A DNA stretch of 64,000 nt from NCBI RefSeq assembly GCF_036327775.1, contig NZ_CP109598.1, positions 2,418,001-2,482,000 on the forward strand, given 5' to 3'. Origin of the DNA: Streptomyces sp. NBC_01498. GTDB lineage: Bacteria > Actinomycetota > Actinomycetes > Streptomycetales > Streptomycetaceae. Below are positions 39,415 to 48,263 of the stretch, piece after piece; within the stretch, counting starts at the first letter, position 1, and every line of letters starts with the position of its first letter. The notes under the pieces were generated by a model that did not search any database, was not told the origin of the DNA, and saw nothing but the letters and a program-made list of their open reading frames with translations. The position numbers and the translations under genes were made by a program.

Positions 39415-42400
39415 ATGCGGGAAAGCCACCGGGCGGAGGCCGAGAGGCTGTTGACACGGGCGGTCGAGGAAGAGGTACGGCGCTCCGGCGGACGGATCGA
39501 CGGCGCGGTCCTGCTGTCGCGCGGGCGGGGCGCGTGGGACACGATCGCGGGGGCCGCCGTTGAGGAGTACGCGCTGTACGAGGCGGCGCTGGCCGAGGCG
39601 GGGGCATCCCGGCGGCCGTTGTCGGAGCGGTTCGGCTCGGGCGCGCTGGGGACTCCCGCCCTGGTGGCGGGCGTCGCCGCCGCCTCGGCGGTCGCCGCGG
39701 ACATGGCCTTCGGCACGGGCGCGGGTACGGCCCTGGGCACGGGCGTGGTGGTGGCGGTCGCCGGGACGGCGACGGGCGTCGCCCGGGTGGCGTCCTCGGG
39801 CCGCCCCGCCGGACGGGCCGGGGCCGCCGAACAGGCGCGCCACATCGAGCAGTTGAGACTTCAGTGGCTGTCGGCGCTGGAGGTACGGGGCATCCGCCCC
39901 TATCTGGACCAGCAGCAGGTCCTCACCCGGGCGACCCGGCGTACGAGCAAGAAGTCCGCCTCCGGGCCGAAGTTGCGCGGCTCCGACCGCAGTGCCGCCG
40001 CACGCAGGCGCAGCGTGCTCGAACAGTCCTTCGGTCATCTGCCGCGCACCGAAGGACCGTTCGCGGGACGGCGGGAAGCGGTCGGGCAGATCGCGCGCTG
40101 GGTGCACGCGGCCCGCGCGTCGACGGAGACGAAACCGACCGTCGTCGTGCTGCACGGCGCGCCCGGCTCGGGCCGCACCACCCTCGCGGTGCGGGCGGCG
40201 GACCAGTTGAAGGACCAGTTCCGCGGGGCGTGCGTGGTGGACCTGCGGGGCGGCGACACGGGCGAGGCGCCGCTGTCGACCAGGGACGCGCTGCTGCATC
40301 TGCTGAACCGGCTCGGCGCGCCCCGCGAGCAACTGCTGTTCCGTGAGCGGTCGTCGCCCGAGCAGCAGGTCCGGCGGCTGAGCGAGCTGTACCACCAGCA
40401 GCTGACCGGCCTGCCCGTGACGATCGTGCTGGACGACGCCTCGGACGCGGAGCAGATACGCACCCTGATCCCCGAACGCTCGGACAGCCTGGTGCTGGTG
40501 ACGGCCCGTCAGCCCGTGGAGCTGGACCCCGGCACCCCGGCGTGGGTGCACCATCTGCCGGTGGAGGCGCTGGACGGCGCGGGCTGCGAGGAGTTGCTGC
40601 GGGCCGTCGGCGACGAGCCTGCGGACGCCCCGTACGACGCCCAGAGCGTGGACCGCGTCGGCGAGTTGTGCGGCGGGCTGCCGCTGGCGCTGCGGATCGC
40701 GGGCTCGTCGCTCGGCACCCGGACCGCGCAGCGGCTGGCCGCGGATCTGGAGGCGTACGGCCCGGTCGCCCCGGCCGAGCGCGCCCTGTGGCTGCGCTAC
40801 ACCGACCAGGGCGAGCAGGCGCGCGGGCTGCTGCGGCGGCTGGCGCTGGCGGGACCCGCCTCGCTCGGCGCGGCAGCCGCCGCCGCGCTGCTCGGCACGG
40901 ACGAGCGGGAGGCCGAGCGGCTGCTGACGGTGCTCTCGCGCGCCGGGCTGCTCGATCCCGTACGGTCCGGGCGCTACCGGCTCCACGACGTCGTACGGAC
41001 CTTCGCGCTCGCCCGGCTGCTGGACGAGGAGGACGCCGCCGCGCGTACGGCCGCCCAGGAGCGGCTCATCCGGAACTACTCGGAGCTGGCGGACTCGGTG
41101 ATCCGGCTGGTCGACGGCAAGACGTCGACGCGCGCGGACCAGTTCGGCGGTCACGGTTTCGCCTCGCTGGACGCGGCGCTGCGCTGGCTGGACGACGAGT
41201 CGAGCTTCATCACCGACGCGGTGCGGCACGCCGAGGGCGTCGACCAGGCGGCCGTGCTGCATCTGCTGGGCGCGCTGTGCGACTACTGCCTGCTGCGCGG
41301 GGACCTCTACCGGCTCGGTGAGATCAGCGAGTTGACGCAGGCGGTGGACCAGGGGCTGCTGGCCCGGTCCGTGCAGTGGCGCACGGGCATCGCGGCCCGG
41401 CAGCTCGGCGAGCTGGACAAGGCCCGCACCACCCTGACGTCCGTGGTCGACCTGTACCGCGAGGCGCAGCACGACGCGGGTGTCGCCCGCGCGCTGTGCT
41501 CGCTGGGCATCACCCTGCACCACCAGGGCAATCTGGTCGAGGCGTCGGCGAAGCTGCGCGAGGCACTGGAACTCCAGGCCCCGGCCGCGCTCGGCACCGA
41601 CCGCGCGTGGACGCTGCACGCGCTGGCGGCCGTCGAGCGCGACCGGGCGAATCTCAACGAGGCGACCGCGCTGCTGTCGACGGCGCTGGTGCTGCACCGG
41701 GAGGGCGAGTCGCTGCACGGCGAGGCGTGGACGCACTTCCAGCTGGGGCAGGTCTGCCTGCGCCGGGGCGATGTCCCGCGCGCCGACGCGGAGTTGGGCC
41801 AGGCGCTGGAGCTGTACGGCCGCACCCGTGACGGCCGGGGCGAGGCGTGGGCGCTGACGCAGCTGGCCCGCGCGCGGCTGGTGGAGGGTGAACAGGACGC
41901 GGCGGCCGACCAGTTGCGGCAGGCGCTGGCGCGGCACCGGGAGAACGAGGACGCGCGCGGCGAGGCGTGGACGCTGTACTACCTGGGCCAGGCGCTGGAG
42001 GAGTGCGGCGACGCGGCGCAGGCGGTGCGTGAACTGGAACGGGCGCGCTCGATGTTCTCGCGGATGCGGGACGTGTACGGGCTGGCGTGCGCCCGGCACC
42101 ACTCGGGCCGGGTCACCCGTGACCAGCGGGCGGCGCAGACGGGCAATCTCCGCAACTCCGGTTTCGCCCGGCAGTTGCTGATGGACGCCCGTGCGGACTT
42201 CCACCGGATCGGGGTGGCGCACGGCGAGGGCTGGACCTGTCTGGAGCTGGCGATCATCGACGCGGGCAACAGCAAGGCGGCGTCGGCGCTGGCCCTGTGC
42301 GACGAGGCGGCCGGGCTGTTCACCTCGTACGGCGACCGCCGCGGCGCGGACTGGGCCCGCTTCCTGCGGTGCACGCTGCTGCCGTACAGCTCGGCGGGCG

Positions 42401-42627
42401 GCGTGGAGGTCGGCTCCGCGGTCGCGGAACAGGAACTCGCCGAACTGCGGGCCGCCGGGCACCCGTCGCGGGACGGGAAGCTGGAGGAGTGCGCGGCGAC
42501 GTTCGCGGTGATGCTGGAGCGCGGGGTCACGCTGGAGGACGGCTGGCAGGCCTGGCGCCTGGGCATGGTCCCGAGCCGCCACGCGCGGGAGGTGATGGGG
42601 GTCCGGGTGGAATCGGCGGGGGCCTGA
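39415..42627 (+). CDS. NB-ARC/TPR STAND ATPase
   Basis: 1,070 aa from ATG 39415 (GGAGGGGG upstream). Residues 1-60 are a helical head. Residues 75-135 are Ala/Gly-rich and hydrophobic ('[36 protein letters not shown]'), possibly a membrane hairpin. The NB-ARC domain has Walker A 'GAPGSGRTT' (248-256), Walker B '[10 protein letters not shown]' (D340, D341), 'LVLVTARQ' (sensor) and '[16 protein letters not shown]' (GLPL motif). From about 560 to the end are TPR repeats ('[22 protein letters not shown]', '[44 protein letters not shown]'). It resembles AfsR without the SARP head. Probably a signal-activated switch; the trigger is unknown. Confidence 0.88.
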   Translation: MRESHRAEAERLLTRAVEEEVRRSGGRIDGAVLLSRGRGAWDTIAGAAVEEYALYEAALAEAGASRRPLSERFGSGALGTPALVAGVAAASAVAADMAFGTGAGTALGTGVVVAVAGTATGVARVASSGRPAGRAGAAEQARHIEQLRLQWLSALEVRGIRPYLDQQQVLTRATRRTSKKSASGPKLRGSDRSAAARRRSVLEQSFGHLPRTEGPFAGRREAVGQIARWVHAARASTETKPTVVVLHGAPGSGRTTLAVRAADQLKDQFRGACVVDLRGGDTGEAPLSTRDALLHLLNRLGAPREQLLFRERSSPEQQVRRLSELYHQQLTGLPVTIVLDDASDAEQIRTLIPERSDSLVLVTARQPVELDPGTPAWVHHLPVEALDGAGCEELLRAVGDEPADAPYDAQSVDRVGELCGGLPLALRIAGSSLGTRTAQRLAADLEAYGPVAPAERALWLRYTDQGEQARGLLRRLALAGPASLGAAAAAALLGTDEREAERLLTVLSRAGLLDPVRSGRYRLHDVVRTFALARLLDEEDAAARTAAQERLIRNYSELADSVIRLVDGKTSTRADQFGGHGFASLDAALRWLDDESSFITDAVRHAEGVDQAAVLHLLGALCDYCLLRGDLYRLGEISELTQAVDQGLLARSVQWRTGIAARQLGELDKARTTLTSVVDLYREAQHDAGVARALCSLGITLHHQGNLVEASAKLREALELQAPAALGTDRAWTLHALAAVERDRANLNEATALLSTALVLHREGESLHGEAWTHFQLGQVCLRRGDVPRADAELGQALELYGRTRDGRGEAWALTQLARARLVEGEQDAAADQLRQALARHRENEDARGEAWTLYYLGQALEECGDAAQAVRELERARSMFSRMRDVYGLACARHHSGRVTRDQRAAQTGNLRNSGFARQLLMDARADFHRIGVAHGEGWTCLELAIIDAGNSKAASALALCDEAAGLFTSYGDRRGADWARFLRCTLLPYSSAGGVEVGSAVAEQELAELRAAGHPSRDGKLEECAATFAVMLERGVTLEDGWQAWRLGMVPSRHAREVMGVRVESAGA

Positions 42628-43459
42628 GCCCGGCTCGGTTCGGGTGGGACGGGGCCGCGCGGTTCGGGTGGGACGGGCGGGTGCCGCGCGGTTCGGGGCG
42701 GCGGGGGTCCGGGCGGTTCGCCGTGGCCGGGGGCCGTGGGCGCGCGTTGAGGCCGCACGCGGCCTGAGGCAGCCGGGGCCGTACGGACCGTGCGTCGTGG
42801 CCGGGGGCCGTAGCCGTGGCCGTGCGTTGAGGCGTGCCGGCCCGGCGCGGTCCCTTCCGGCAGTCGTTCGGGGACAACGGCGTTGGTGCGGTGGGCCGCA
42901 GCTGACAGAGGCGGCTCCCCGGGGGCCTCGCCTCAGGTGAGCGGAGAGGCACCACCGGCGTCCGACGGGCCGCGGTCACGTATCGCTACGCGCGGCGGGC
43001 CCGCCCGGACGGACCCAGCACCCGGAAGGGCTGCCGACGGGGGTGGTGGACGGCGGTCACCCGCCGGTGCTCGACGTGCGTGCGGACCCCGGGCTCCTCA
43101 ACGCGCGCCCCGCTGCCAACCGCAAGGCAAACGACCGGTCACACGCGGGCGTGCCCGCCCGGCCCTGGGCAGCCCCGCGTAGAAGTACGTGCCGGACCGG
43201 CCCTGTCCGCCCGTACGGCAGGGCGCGCGCCGCAGCAGCCGCAAGACCGGCCGACCGGCCTCGTACCGAAACGTCCTCGGCCAGCCGCGCCGGTCACCCA
43301 GTGGCAGGGGGCCGGCCATCCGTACGCGCGGCAGGAACGCGCCTTTCCCGGTTACGCGCCCAGGCGTCACACGCCCACGCCCGCCCGCAAACCAGCCCGG
43401 TCCGCCCGCGGGTCAGGAACCGCCCCGACGTACACGCGCCGCAGGAACGCCTCTCCCCG
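42628..43459. other. GC-rich region without a convincing gene
   Basis: These 832 nt lie between the NB-ARC gene and the 94-aa membrane protein. Several open frames exist because of high GC, but none has a ribosome-binding site together with a plausible protein. The 5' part has short imperfect repeats of GGTTCGGGTGGGACGG and of CGTTGAGGC(G/C). It may be decayed coding sequence. No hairpin with a T-tail was seen. Confidence 0.4.
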
Positions 43460-43744
43460 CTACGCGCCCCGCGTCGTCCGCCCGTCACCCGCCGGGGCCG
43501 CCGACGCGCGGGCGGTGTCCGGCGTTCGGGCCGTCTCCTTCGCCGTCGGCCCGGTCTCCGTCTCCGTCGACTCCTCGTCGAAGTCGACCTTGCCCATGTG
43601 GCGGTTCATCGACTTCATCAGGAGCCACACGGCGCCCGCCATCACCGCGAACACGACGAAGCCGAGGACGCCGGGCGTCACCTTGTTCTCGTCCAGTTCC
43701 TTAGCGAGCGGGACGAGCTGTGTCACTGCCTGGGTCGCATCCAT
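43460..43744 (-). CDS. Small single-helix membrane protein downstream of mca
   Basis: 94 aa from ATG 43744, one nucleotide after the mca stop, so it is translated with mca. One membrane helix ('TPGVLGFVVFAVMAGAVWLLMKSM', residues about 22-45) is followed by 'NRHMGKVDFDEE' and a Thr/Ala-rich acidic tail. The conserved position behind mca suggests a link to mycothiol conjugate handling or export, but no function is known. Confidence 0.8.
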   Translation of the reverse strand: MDATQAVTQLVPLAKELDENKVTPGVLGFVVFAVMAGAVWLLMKSMNRHMGKVDFDEESTETETGPTAKETARTPDTARASAAPAGDGRTTRGA

Positions 43745-43745
43745 G

Positions 43746-44627
43746 TCAGGCATTGTCGCGGATGCCCGCGAAGAGGTCGCTCTCGGGGAGGGAGGTGTCC
43801 ACGAGCGACTTCGCCAGCTCGTACTCCTCCGTCGGCCAGACGTCCCGCTGGATGTCCATCGGGACCCGGAACCAGCCGCCGTCGGGGTCGATCTGCGTGG
43901 CGTGCGCGACGAGCGCCTTGTCGCGGATCTCGTAGAAGTCGGCGCACGGCACATGCGTGGTCAGCGTCCGCTCCGCGCGCCCGAACTCCTCCCAGCGCTT
44001 CAGCCAGTCCGCGTACGGGGACTCCAGTCCGCGCGCCAGCAGGGCCTCGTGCAGGGCGACCGTGCGGGGCCGGTTGAAGCCCTGGTTGAAGTAGAGCTTC
44101 CGCGGCTGCCACACCGGTCCGAACTCGGCCTCGGGGTACTTCACGGCGTCGGCCGCCCCCTCGAAGGCCACCATCGTGATCTTGTGGGTCATGATGTGGT
44201 CGGGGTGCGGGTAGCCGCCGTTCTCGTCGTACGTCGTGACGACCTGCGGCCTCTGCTCGCGGATCATCCTGACCAGCCGGCCGGCCGCCTCGTCGACGTC
44301 CTCCAGCGCGAAGCACCCCTCGGGCAGCGGCGGCAGCGGGTCGCCCTCGGGCAGGCCGGAGTCGACGTAACCGAGCCACGCCTGGCGGATGCCGAGGATC
44401 TCGCGGGCCTCGTCCATCTCCTTCCGGCGCACCTCGTGGATGTTCGCCTCGATGTAGGCGTCGCCCTGGAGCTTGGGGTTGAGGATGGAGCCGCGCTCGC
44501 CTCCGGTGCAGGTCACGACCAGCACGTCCACCCCCTCGGATACGTACTTGGCCATGGTGGCCGCGCCCTTGCTCGACTCGTCGTCGGGGTGGGCGTGCAC
44601 GGCCATCAAACGCAGCTGGTCAGTCAA
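43746..44627 (-). CDS. mca: Mycothiol S-conjugate amidase
   Basis: 293 aa from TTG 44627, chosen because the conserved 'TDQLRLMAVHAHPDDESSKGAATMAKY' N-terminus begins there and GAGGA lies upstream. This gives the length I recall for Streptomyces Mca. Zinc motif H-A-H-P-D-D-E (residues 11-17) and 'GGYPHPDHIMTHK' (H144) are those of the MshB/Mca PIG-L family. The enzyme cleaves mycothiol-toxin conjugates to a mercapturic acid and GlcN-Ins for detoxification. Divergent from the DUF4307 gene. Confidence 0.95.
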   Translation of the reverse strand: MTDQLRLMAVHAHPDDESSKGAATMAKYVSEGVDVLVVTCTGGERGSILNPKLQGDAYIEANIHEVRRKEMDEAREILGIRQAWLGYVDSGLPEGDPLPPLPEGCFALEDVDEAAGRLVRMIREQRPQVVTTYDENGGYPHPDHIMTHKITMVAFEGAADAVKYPEAEFGPVWQPRKLYFNQGFNRPRTVALHEALLARGLESPYADWLKRWEEFGRAERTLTTHVPCADFYEIRDKALVAHATQIDPDGGWFRVPMDIQRDVWPTEEYELAKSLVDTSLPESDLFAGIRDNA

Positions 44628-44712
44628 GACTCGGTCCTCGGTGATATGTCGCAACGGGCGGCTTCTATAGTGACGGAATCGGGACACGGAAAATTCCGGA
44701 GAGGAATCATCG

Positions 44713-45123
44713 ATGACCGCGGTACGCCCACCGGTTCTTCCCGAGGGCCGCTACGGCCGCTCGTCGGACGAGCGCGCGGACCGCGGCCTCAGGATCGTCG
44801 GCTCGGTGCTCGGTGTCGGCCTGCTCGCGCTCGTGGGCTGGTTCGGGTACGACTATGTGGCTGGCCAGAGTGTCTCGGGCGAGCTCATCAAATTCAAGCT
44901 CGTCTCGGACTCCGAGGTCGAGGTGCATCTGGAGGTCCGCAAGGACCGCGACGCTGCCGGGACGTGCACACTCCGTTCCCGCTCGGAGGACGGCGCCGAG
45001 GTGGGTCGCAAGGACGTCCGTTTCGAGGGGCCGCAGACGCGGATCGACCGGGTCGTCACCGTCCGTACGACGGCGGGCGCGACGAGCGCGGAGCTGGTCG
45101 GCTGCACGGCCGACGGCGGCTGA
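44713..45123 (+). CDS. DUF4307 membrane protein
   Basis: 136 aa. A short cytoplasmic head ('LPEGRYGRSSDERADRGLRIVGSVLG'), one membrane helix (residues about 28-48) and an extracytoplasmic beta domain ('GQSVSGELIKFKLVSDSEVEVHLEVRKDRDAAGTCTLRSRSEDGAEVGR') ending with a second Cys ('ELVGCTADGG'). This is the standard actinobacterial DUF4307 layout, usually found next to mca as here. Function unknown; the two cysteines probably pair outside the cell. Confidence 0.88.
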   Translation: MTAVRPPVLPEGRYGRSSDERADRGLRIVGSVLGVGLLALVGWFGYDYVAGQSVSGELIKFKLVSDSEVEVHLEVRKDRDAAGTCTLRSRSEDGAEVGRKDVRFEGPQTRIDRVVTVRTTAGATSAELVGCTADGG

Positions 45124-45270
45124 GCCGCCCGCCGGAGCGGGTGGTCCAGGCCCGGTACGGCCCCGGCCCCGCCCGGATCACCTTCGGTTTCACGTCGCTG
45201 ATCTGCGAGAATGTGATTCTGGTGCCTTTCGTCCTGCCCTGACGGCGCGGAATTGTTAGGCTCGTGGTTT

Positions 45271-45307
45271 CGCCCACCCGAGAAGGCACATGCTTCTGGG
45301 TAGGGCG
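45271..45307 (+). promoter_or_regulatory. Leader hairpin upstream of greA
   Basis: CGCCCACCCGAGAAG (45271-45285) can pair with CTTCTGGGTAGGGCG (45293-45307) with two small bulges and a 7-nt loop, 35 nt before the greA GTG. A TAGGCT element 10-15 nt before it could be the promoter -10, placing the hairpin at the very 5' end of the mRNA. The role (stability, attenuation or autoregulation) is inferred. Confidence 0.45.
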
Positions 45308-45342
45308 ATGCTTTGTATCCCCAGTACCTACGAGGAGCACCT

Positions 45343-45840
45343 GTGACCCAGACCAGCGAGAACGTCACCTGGCTCACCCAGGCGGCGTACAACCAGCTCA
45401 AGGCCGAGCTGGACTACCTGTCTGGTCCCGCGCGCGTCGAGATCGCCCAGAAGATCGAGGCCGCCCGCGAGGAGGGGGACCTGAAGGAGAACGGCGGGTA
45501 TCACGCGGCCAAGGAGGAGCAGGGCAAGCAGGAGCTGCGGGTGCGCCAGCTCACCCAGCTCCTCCAGAACGCCAAGGTGGGCGAGGCTCCGGCCGACAAC
45601 GGGATCGTCGAGCCGGGCATGGTCGTGACCATCGCCTTCGACGGCGACGAGGACGACACCCTGACGTTCCTGATGGCCTCGCGGGAGTACGCGAGCAGCG
45701 ACATCGAGACGTACTCGCCGCAGTCGCCGCTGGGTACGGGTGTGAACGGCAAGAAGGTCGGCGACGAGGCGGAGTACGAACTGCCGAACGGCAAGAAGGC
45801 GTCCGTGAAGATCCTGGCCGCCAAGCCGTACCAGGGCTGA
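45343..45840 (+). CDS. greA: Transcription elongation factor GreA
   Basis: 165 aa from GTG 45343 with GAGGAG upstream. The N-terminal coiled coil is 'WLTQAAYNQLKAELDYLSGPARVEIAQKIEAAREEGDLKENGGYHAAKEEQGKQELRVRQL'. Its tip acidic pair lies in 'EGDLKENGGY' and enters the RNA polymerase secondary channel to stimulate cleavage of backtracked RNA. The C-terminal FKBP-like domain covers 85-165. Length and order are normal. Confidence 0.95.
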   Translation: MTQTSENVTWLTQAAYNQLKAELDYLSGPARVEIAQKIEAAREEGDLKENGGYHAAKEEQGKQELRVRQLTQLLQNAKVGEAPADNGIVEPGMVVTIAFDGDEDDTLTFLMASREYASSDIETYSPQSPLGTGVNGKKVGDEAEYELPNGKKASVKILAAKPYQG

Positions 45841-45888
45841 TCGCCGTACCCGGGCCGGTCCCCCGGCTCATGGTCCCGACACGCGTCG

Positions 45889-45930
45889 ACGGCCCCCGGC
45901 CCCATGTGAGTTCTCATGGGCGGGGGCCGT
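45889..45930 (+). terminator. Hairpin after greA
   Basis: ACGGCCCCCG plus CCCATG (arms 45889-45906 and 45915-45930) pairs with a 2-nt bulge and an 8-nt loop, about 50 nt after the greA stop. There is no T-tract. It also lies beyond the convergent ABC permease gene. Confidence 0.65.
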
Positions 45931-46033
45931 CCGCGTACGTACGTCGGGTGAGTGCGGGTGCGGATGCGGGTGCGGGCGTGGGTGCGGGCGTGGGTGTGGG
46001 TGTGGGTGACACGGTCGTGGTCGTGGGGCGGGG

Positions 46034-46840
46034 TCAGCTGGCCGCCTTGCGGTACTTGCGGATCGCGAGGACGCGGAAGACGACCACGATCACGATCGAG
46101 TAGATCAGCGACGCCCACACCGGGTACTCCATGGGCCACGCGCTGGACCGGGACAGGCCGGGATCGCCGAAGAGCTGCCGGCACGCCTGCACCGTCGCGC
46201 TGAAGGGGTTCCACTCGGCGATGTGGCGCAGCCAGGGCGTCATCTGGCTGGAGTCCACGAAGGCGTTCGAGACGAACGTCACGGGGAACAGCCAGATGAT
46301 CCCGCCCGAGGTCGCCGCCTCCGGTGTGCGTACGGACAGACCGATCAGCGCGCCGATCCAGGTGAAGGCGTACCCCAGCAGAAGCAGCAGACCGAAGCCG
46401 GCCAGGATCTTCCCGATGTTGGTGGGTTCGGCCGTGCCGGGACGCCAGCCCACGATCAGCGCGACGATGGCGAGGACGAGCAGGGTGATGGCGGTCTGTA
46501 CGAGGTCGGCCACGGTACGGCCGGTGAGGACGGCGCCCCGGGCCATCGGCAGCGAGCGGAAGCGGTCGATGAGCCCCTTCTGCATGTCGTCGGCGATGCC
46601 CGCGCCCGATCCGGCGGTGGCGAACGTGACGGTCTGCGCGAAGATGCCGGCCATCAGGAAGTTCTTGTAGACGTCGGGGTTGGTGTTGCCGCCGACCTTG
46701 ATGGAGCCGCCGAAGACGTACGTGAACAGCACCACGAACATCACCGGCTGGATGATCCCGAAGAGCAGCATCTCGGGGATCCGGGTCATGCGGATCAGGT
46801 TCCGCCGCGCGATCACCAGGGAGTCGGTCACGGTGCTCAC
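46034..46840 (-). CDS. ABC-2 type transporter permease (DrrB-like)
   Basis: 268 aa from GTG 46840, overlapping the ATPase gene by 4 nt. Six hydrophobic helices. 'DSLVIARRNLIRMTRIPEMLLFGIIQPVMFVVLFTYVFGGSI' at the N-terminus and 'DMQKGLIDRFRSLPMARGAVLTGRTVADL' are typical of the daunorubicin-resistance DrrB/ABC-2 type. With the ATPase it would export a drug or natural product. The substrate is unknown. Confidence 0.9.
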   Translation of the reverse strand: MSTVTDSLVIARRNLIRMTRIPEMLLFGIIQPVMFVVLFTYVFGGSIKVGGNTNPDVYKNFLMAGIFAQTVTFATAGSGAGIADDMQKGLIDRFRSLPMARGAVLTGRTVADLVQTAITLLVLAIVALIVGWRPGTAEPTNIGKILAGFGLLLLLGYAFTWIGALIGLSVRTPEAATSGGIIWLFPVTFVSNAFVDSSQMTPWLRHIAEWNPFSATVQACRQLFGDPGLSRSSAWPMEYPVWASLIYSIVIVVVFRVLAIRKYRKAAS

Positions 46841-47928
46841 TTGGTGTTCTCCTTCGGGTCCGTGGTGCCGGGCTCGTCGGAGGTGCCCGCGTCCTTCTTG
46901 TCCGGGGCCGCGTTCGCCGCGTCGTCGGCGTTGTCGTTGTCGTTGTCGGCGTTGTCGGCGTTCTCGGCGTTCTCGGCGTTCCTGGCGTCCTCGGCGGCGT
47001 GGCCGGTGAGGGAGATGAACACGTCGTCGAGAGTCGGGCGGCGCAGTCCGATGTCGTCGATCTCGACGCCCCGGGCGTCGAGTTCCCTGATGATCTCGGC
47101 GAGCAGCTTCGCCCCGCCGGTGACCGGGACGGTCAGCTTGCGGGTGTGGTCGGCGACCATCACCTCGCCCTTTCCGAGGCGGGCCAGCACGTCGCGGGTG
47201 GGGGTGATCTGGTCGCGTTCGTGGACGACGACCTCGACCCGTTCGCCGCCGGTACGGGCCTTGAGTTCGTCGGCGGTGCCCCGGGCGATCACCTTGCCGT
47301 GGTCGATGACGCAGATGTCGTCGGCGAGGTGGTCGGCCTCTTCGAGGTACTGGGTGGTGAGCAGCAGCGTCGTACCGCCCGCGACCAACTCCTCGATGAT
47401 GGACCAGAGTTGCTGACGGTTGCGCGGGTCGAGGCCGGTGGTCGGCTCGTCCATGAACATCACCGGCGGGGAGACGACGAGCGCCGCCGCGAGGTCCAGG
47501 CGTCTGCGCATGCCGCCCGAGTAGGTCTTGGTGGTGCGGTCGGCGGCGTCGGTGAGATGGAAGCGTTCGAGCAGTTGGGTGGCCCGGACCTTCGCCTCGC
47601 GGGCACCGAGCTGGTAGAGCCGGCCGACCATCCGGAGGTTCTCACGGCCCGTCAGATATTCGTCGACCGCGGCGAACTGGCCGGAGAGACCGATGTTCCT
47701 GCGCACCTCGTTGGGGTGCTTGAGCACGTCGATGCCCGCGACGACGGCCTTTCCGCTGTCGGGTTCGAGGAGGGTGGTCAGCACCCGGACCGCGGTGGTC
47801 TTGCCCGCGCCGTTGGGGCCGAGCAGGCCCAGGACCGTGCCTTCGGGGACGTCGAGGTCGACGCCGTCCAGTGCTCGTACGTCGCCGAACGTCTTGACCA
47901 GGGCTTCGGCGTAGATGGCGCCTGGCAT
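46837..47928 (-). CDS. ABC transporter ATP-binding protein (DrrA-like)
   Basis: 363 aa from ATG 47928. Walker A GPNGAGKTT (residues 37-45), signature 'YSGGMRRRLDLAAALV', Walker B 'PPVMFMDEPTTGLDP' and the C-terminal DrrA/NodI-type domain 'IIRELDARGVEIDDIGLRRPTLDDVFISLTGH'. After residue about 318 a low-complexity acidic tail follows (NAENAENADNADNDNDN...), encoded by GTT-rich near-tandem 9-15 bp repeats on the plus strand at 46930-46985. The tail is absent from typical DrrA. Operon with the permease. The promoter carries an operator-like palindrome and three 10-bp iterons (48021-48090). Confidence 0.92.
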   Translation of the reverse strand: MPGAIYAEALVKTFGDVRALDGVDLDVPEGTVLGLLGPNGAGKTTAVRVLTTLLEPDSGKAVVAGIDVLKHPNEVRRNIGLSGQFAAVDEYLTGRENLRMVGRLYQLGAREAKVRATQLLERFHLTDAADRTTKTYSGGMRRRLDLAAALVVSPPVMFMDEPTTGLDPRNRQQLWSIIEELVAGGTTLLLTTQYLEEADHLADDICVIDHGKVIARGTADELKARTGGERVEVVVHERDQITPTRDVLARLGKGEVMVADHTRKLTVPVTGGAKLLAEIIRELDARGVEIDDIGLRRPTLDDVFISLTGHAAEDARNAENAENADNADNDNDNADDAANAAPDKKDAGTSDEPGTTDPKENTK

Positions 47929-48020
47929 AGAGGTACTCCCGGAGTGATGTAAACGCTGTCAAACAGGACGATCCGTGCCATCGGCCAGCTTAAGCCGACA
48001 GGGGAGGGCCCTGACGCTAA

Positions 48021-48090
48021 CGCGATACATCGCGAGCAACAAGGGAGTTGTGTCAGTTCTGCGTAAAGGGATGTAAAGCGACGTAAAGGG
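48021..48090. promoter_or_regulatory. Operator palindrome and 10-bp iterons upstream of ABC operon
   Basis: CGCGAT-AC-ATCGCG (48021-48034) is a perfect palindrome. At 48061-48090 three direct repeats (GCGTAAAGGG, ATGTAAAGCG, ACGTAAAGGG) follow one another with an exact 10-bp period, placing each GTAAAG on the same helix face. The ABC operon starts at 47928, so both elements lie 90-165 nt upstream of it. The whole 47929-48261 interval has no gene. Confidence 0.55.
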
Positions 48091-48188
48091 ACGGGCGGGG
48101 TCCTGTGAAGGGAGAGGCGCTGTCGCTATGACGGGACGATCGGGGTCCGACGGTGCTCGGACCATCCCTTCGTGGTCAGCGGCGCGCT

Positions 48189-48263
48189 GACGGTCCCGCC
48201 GCGCTCGGCGTTGTCGCGACCGTCCCGCCGCGTCAGCAGTGCTCGGACGATCCCGCCGCGCTC
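48189..48263. repeat. Three 17-18 bp repeats, 28-29 bp apart
   Basis: GACGGTCCCGCCGCGCTC (48189), GACCGTCCCGCCGCGTC (48218) and GACGATCCCGCCGCGCTC (48246) form a loose tandem array. The last copy runs into the ilvA stop codon at 48262. It could act in termination or mRNA stability, or be neutral. Confidence 0.5.

Noticed and set aside
39208..42582. 1,124-aa minus-strand frame opposite the NB-ARC gene
   Set aside because: Gln/Arg/His-rich shadow of the TPR-coding strand; no motif.
43080..45242. 720-aa plus-strand frame across the mca region
   Set aside because: It is the antisense of mca plus intergenic sequence; no ribosome-binding site or domain.
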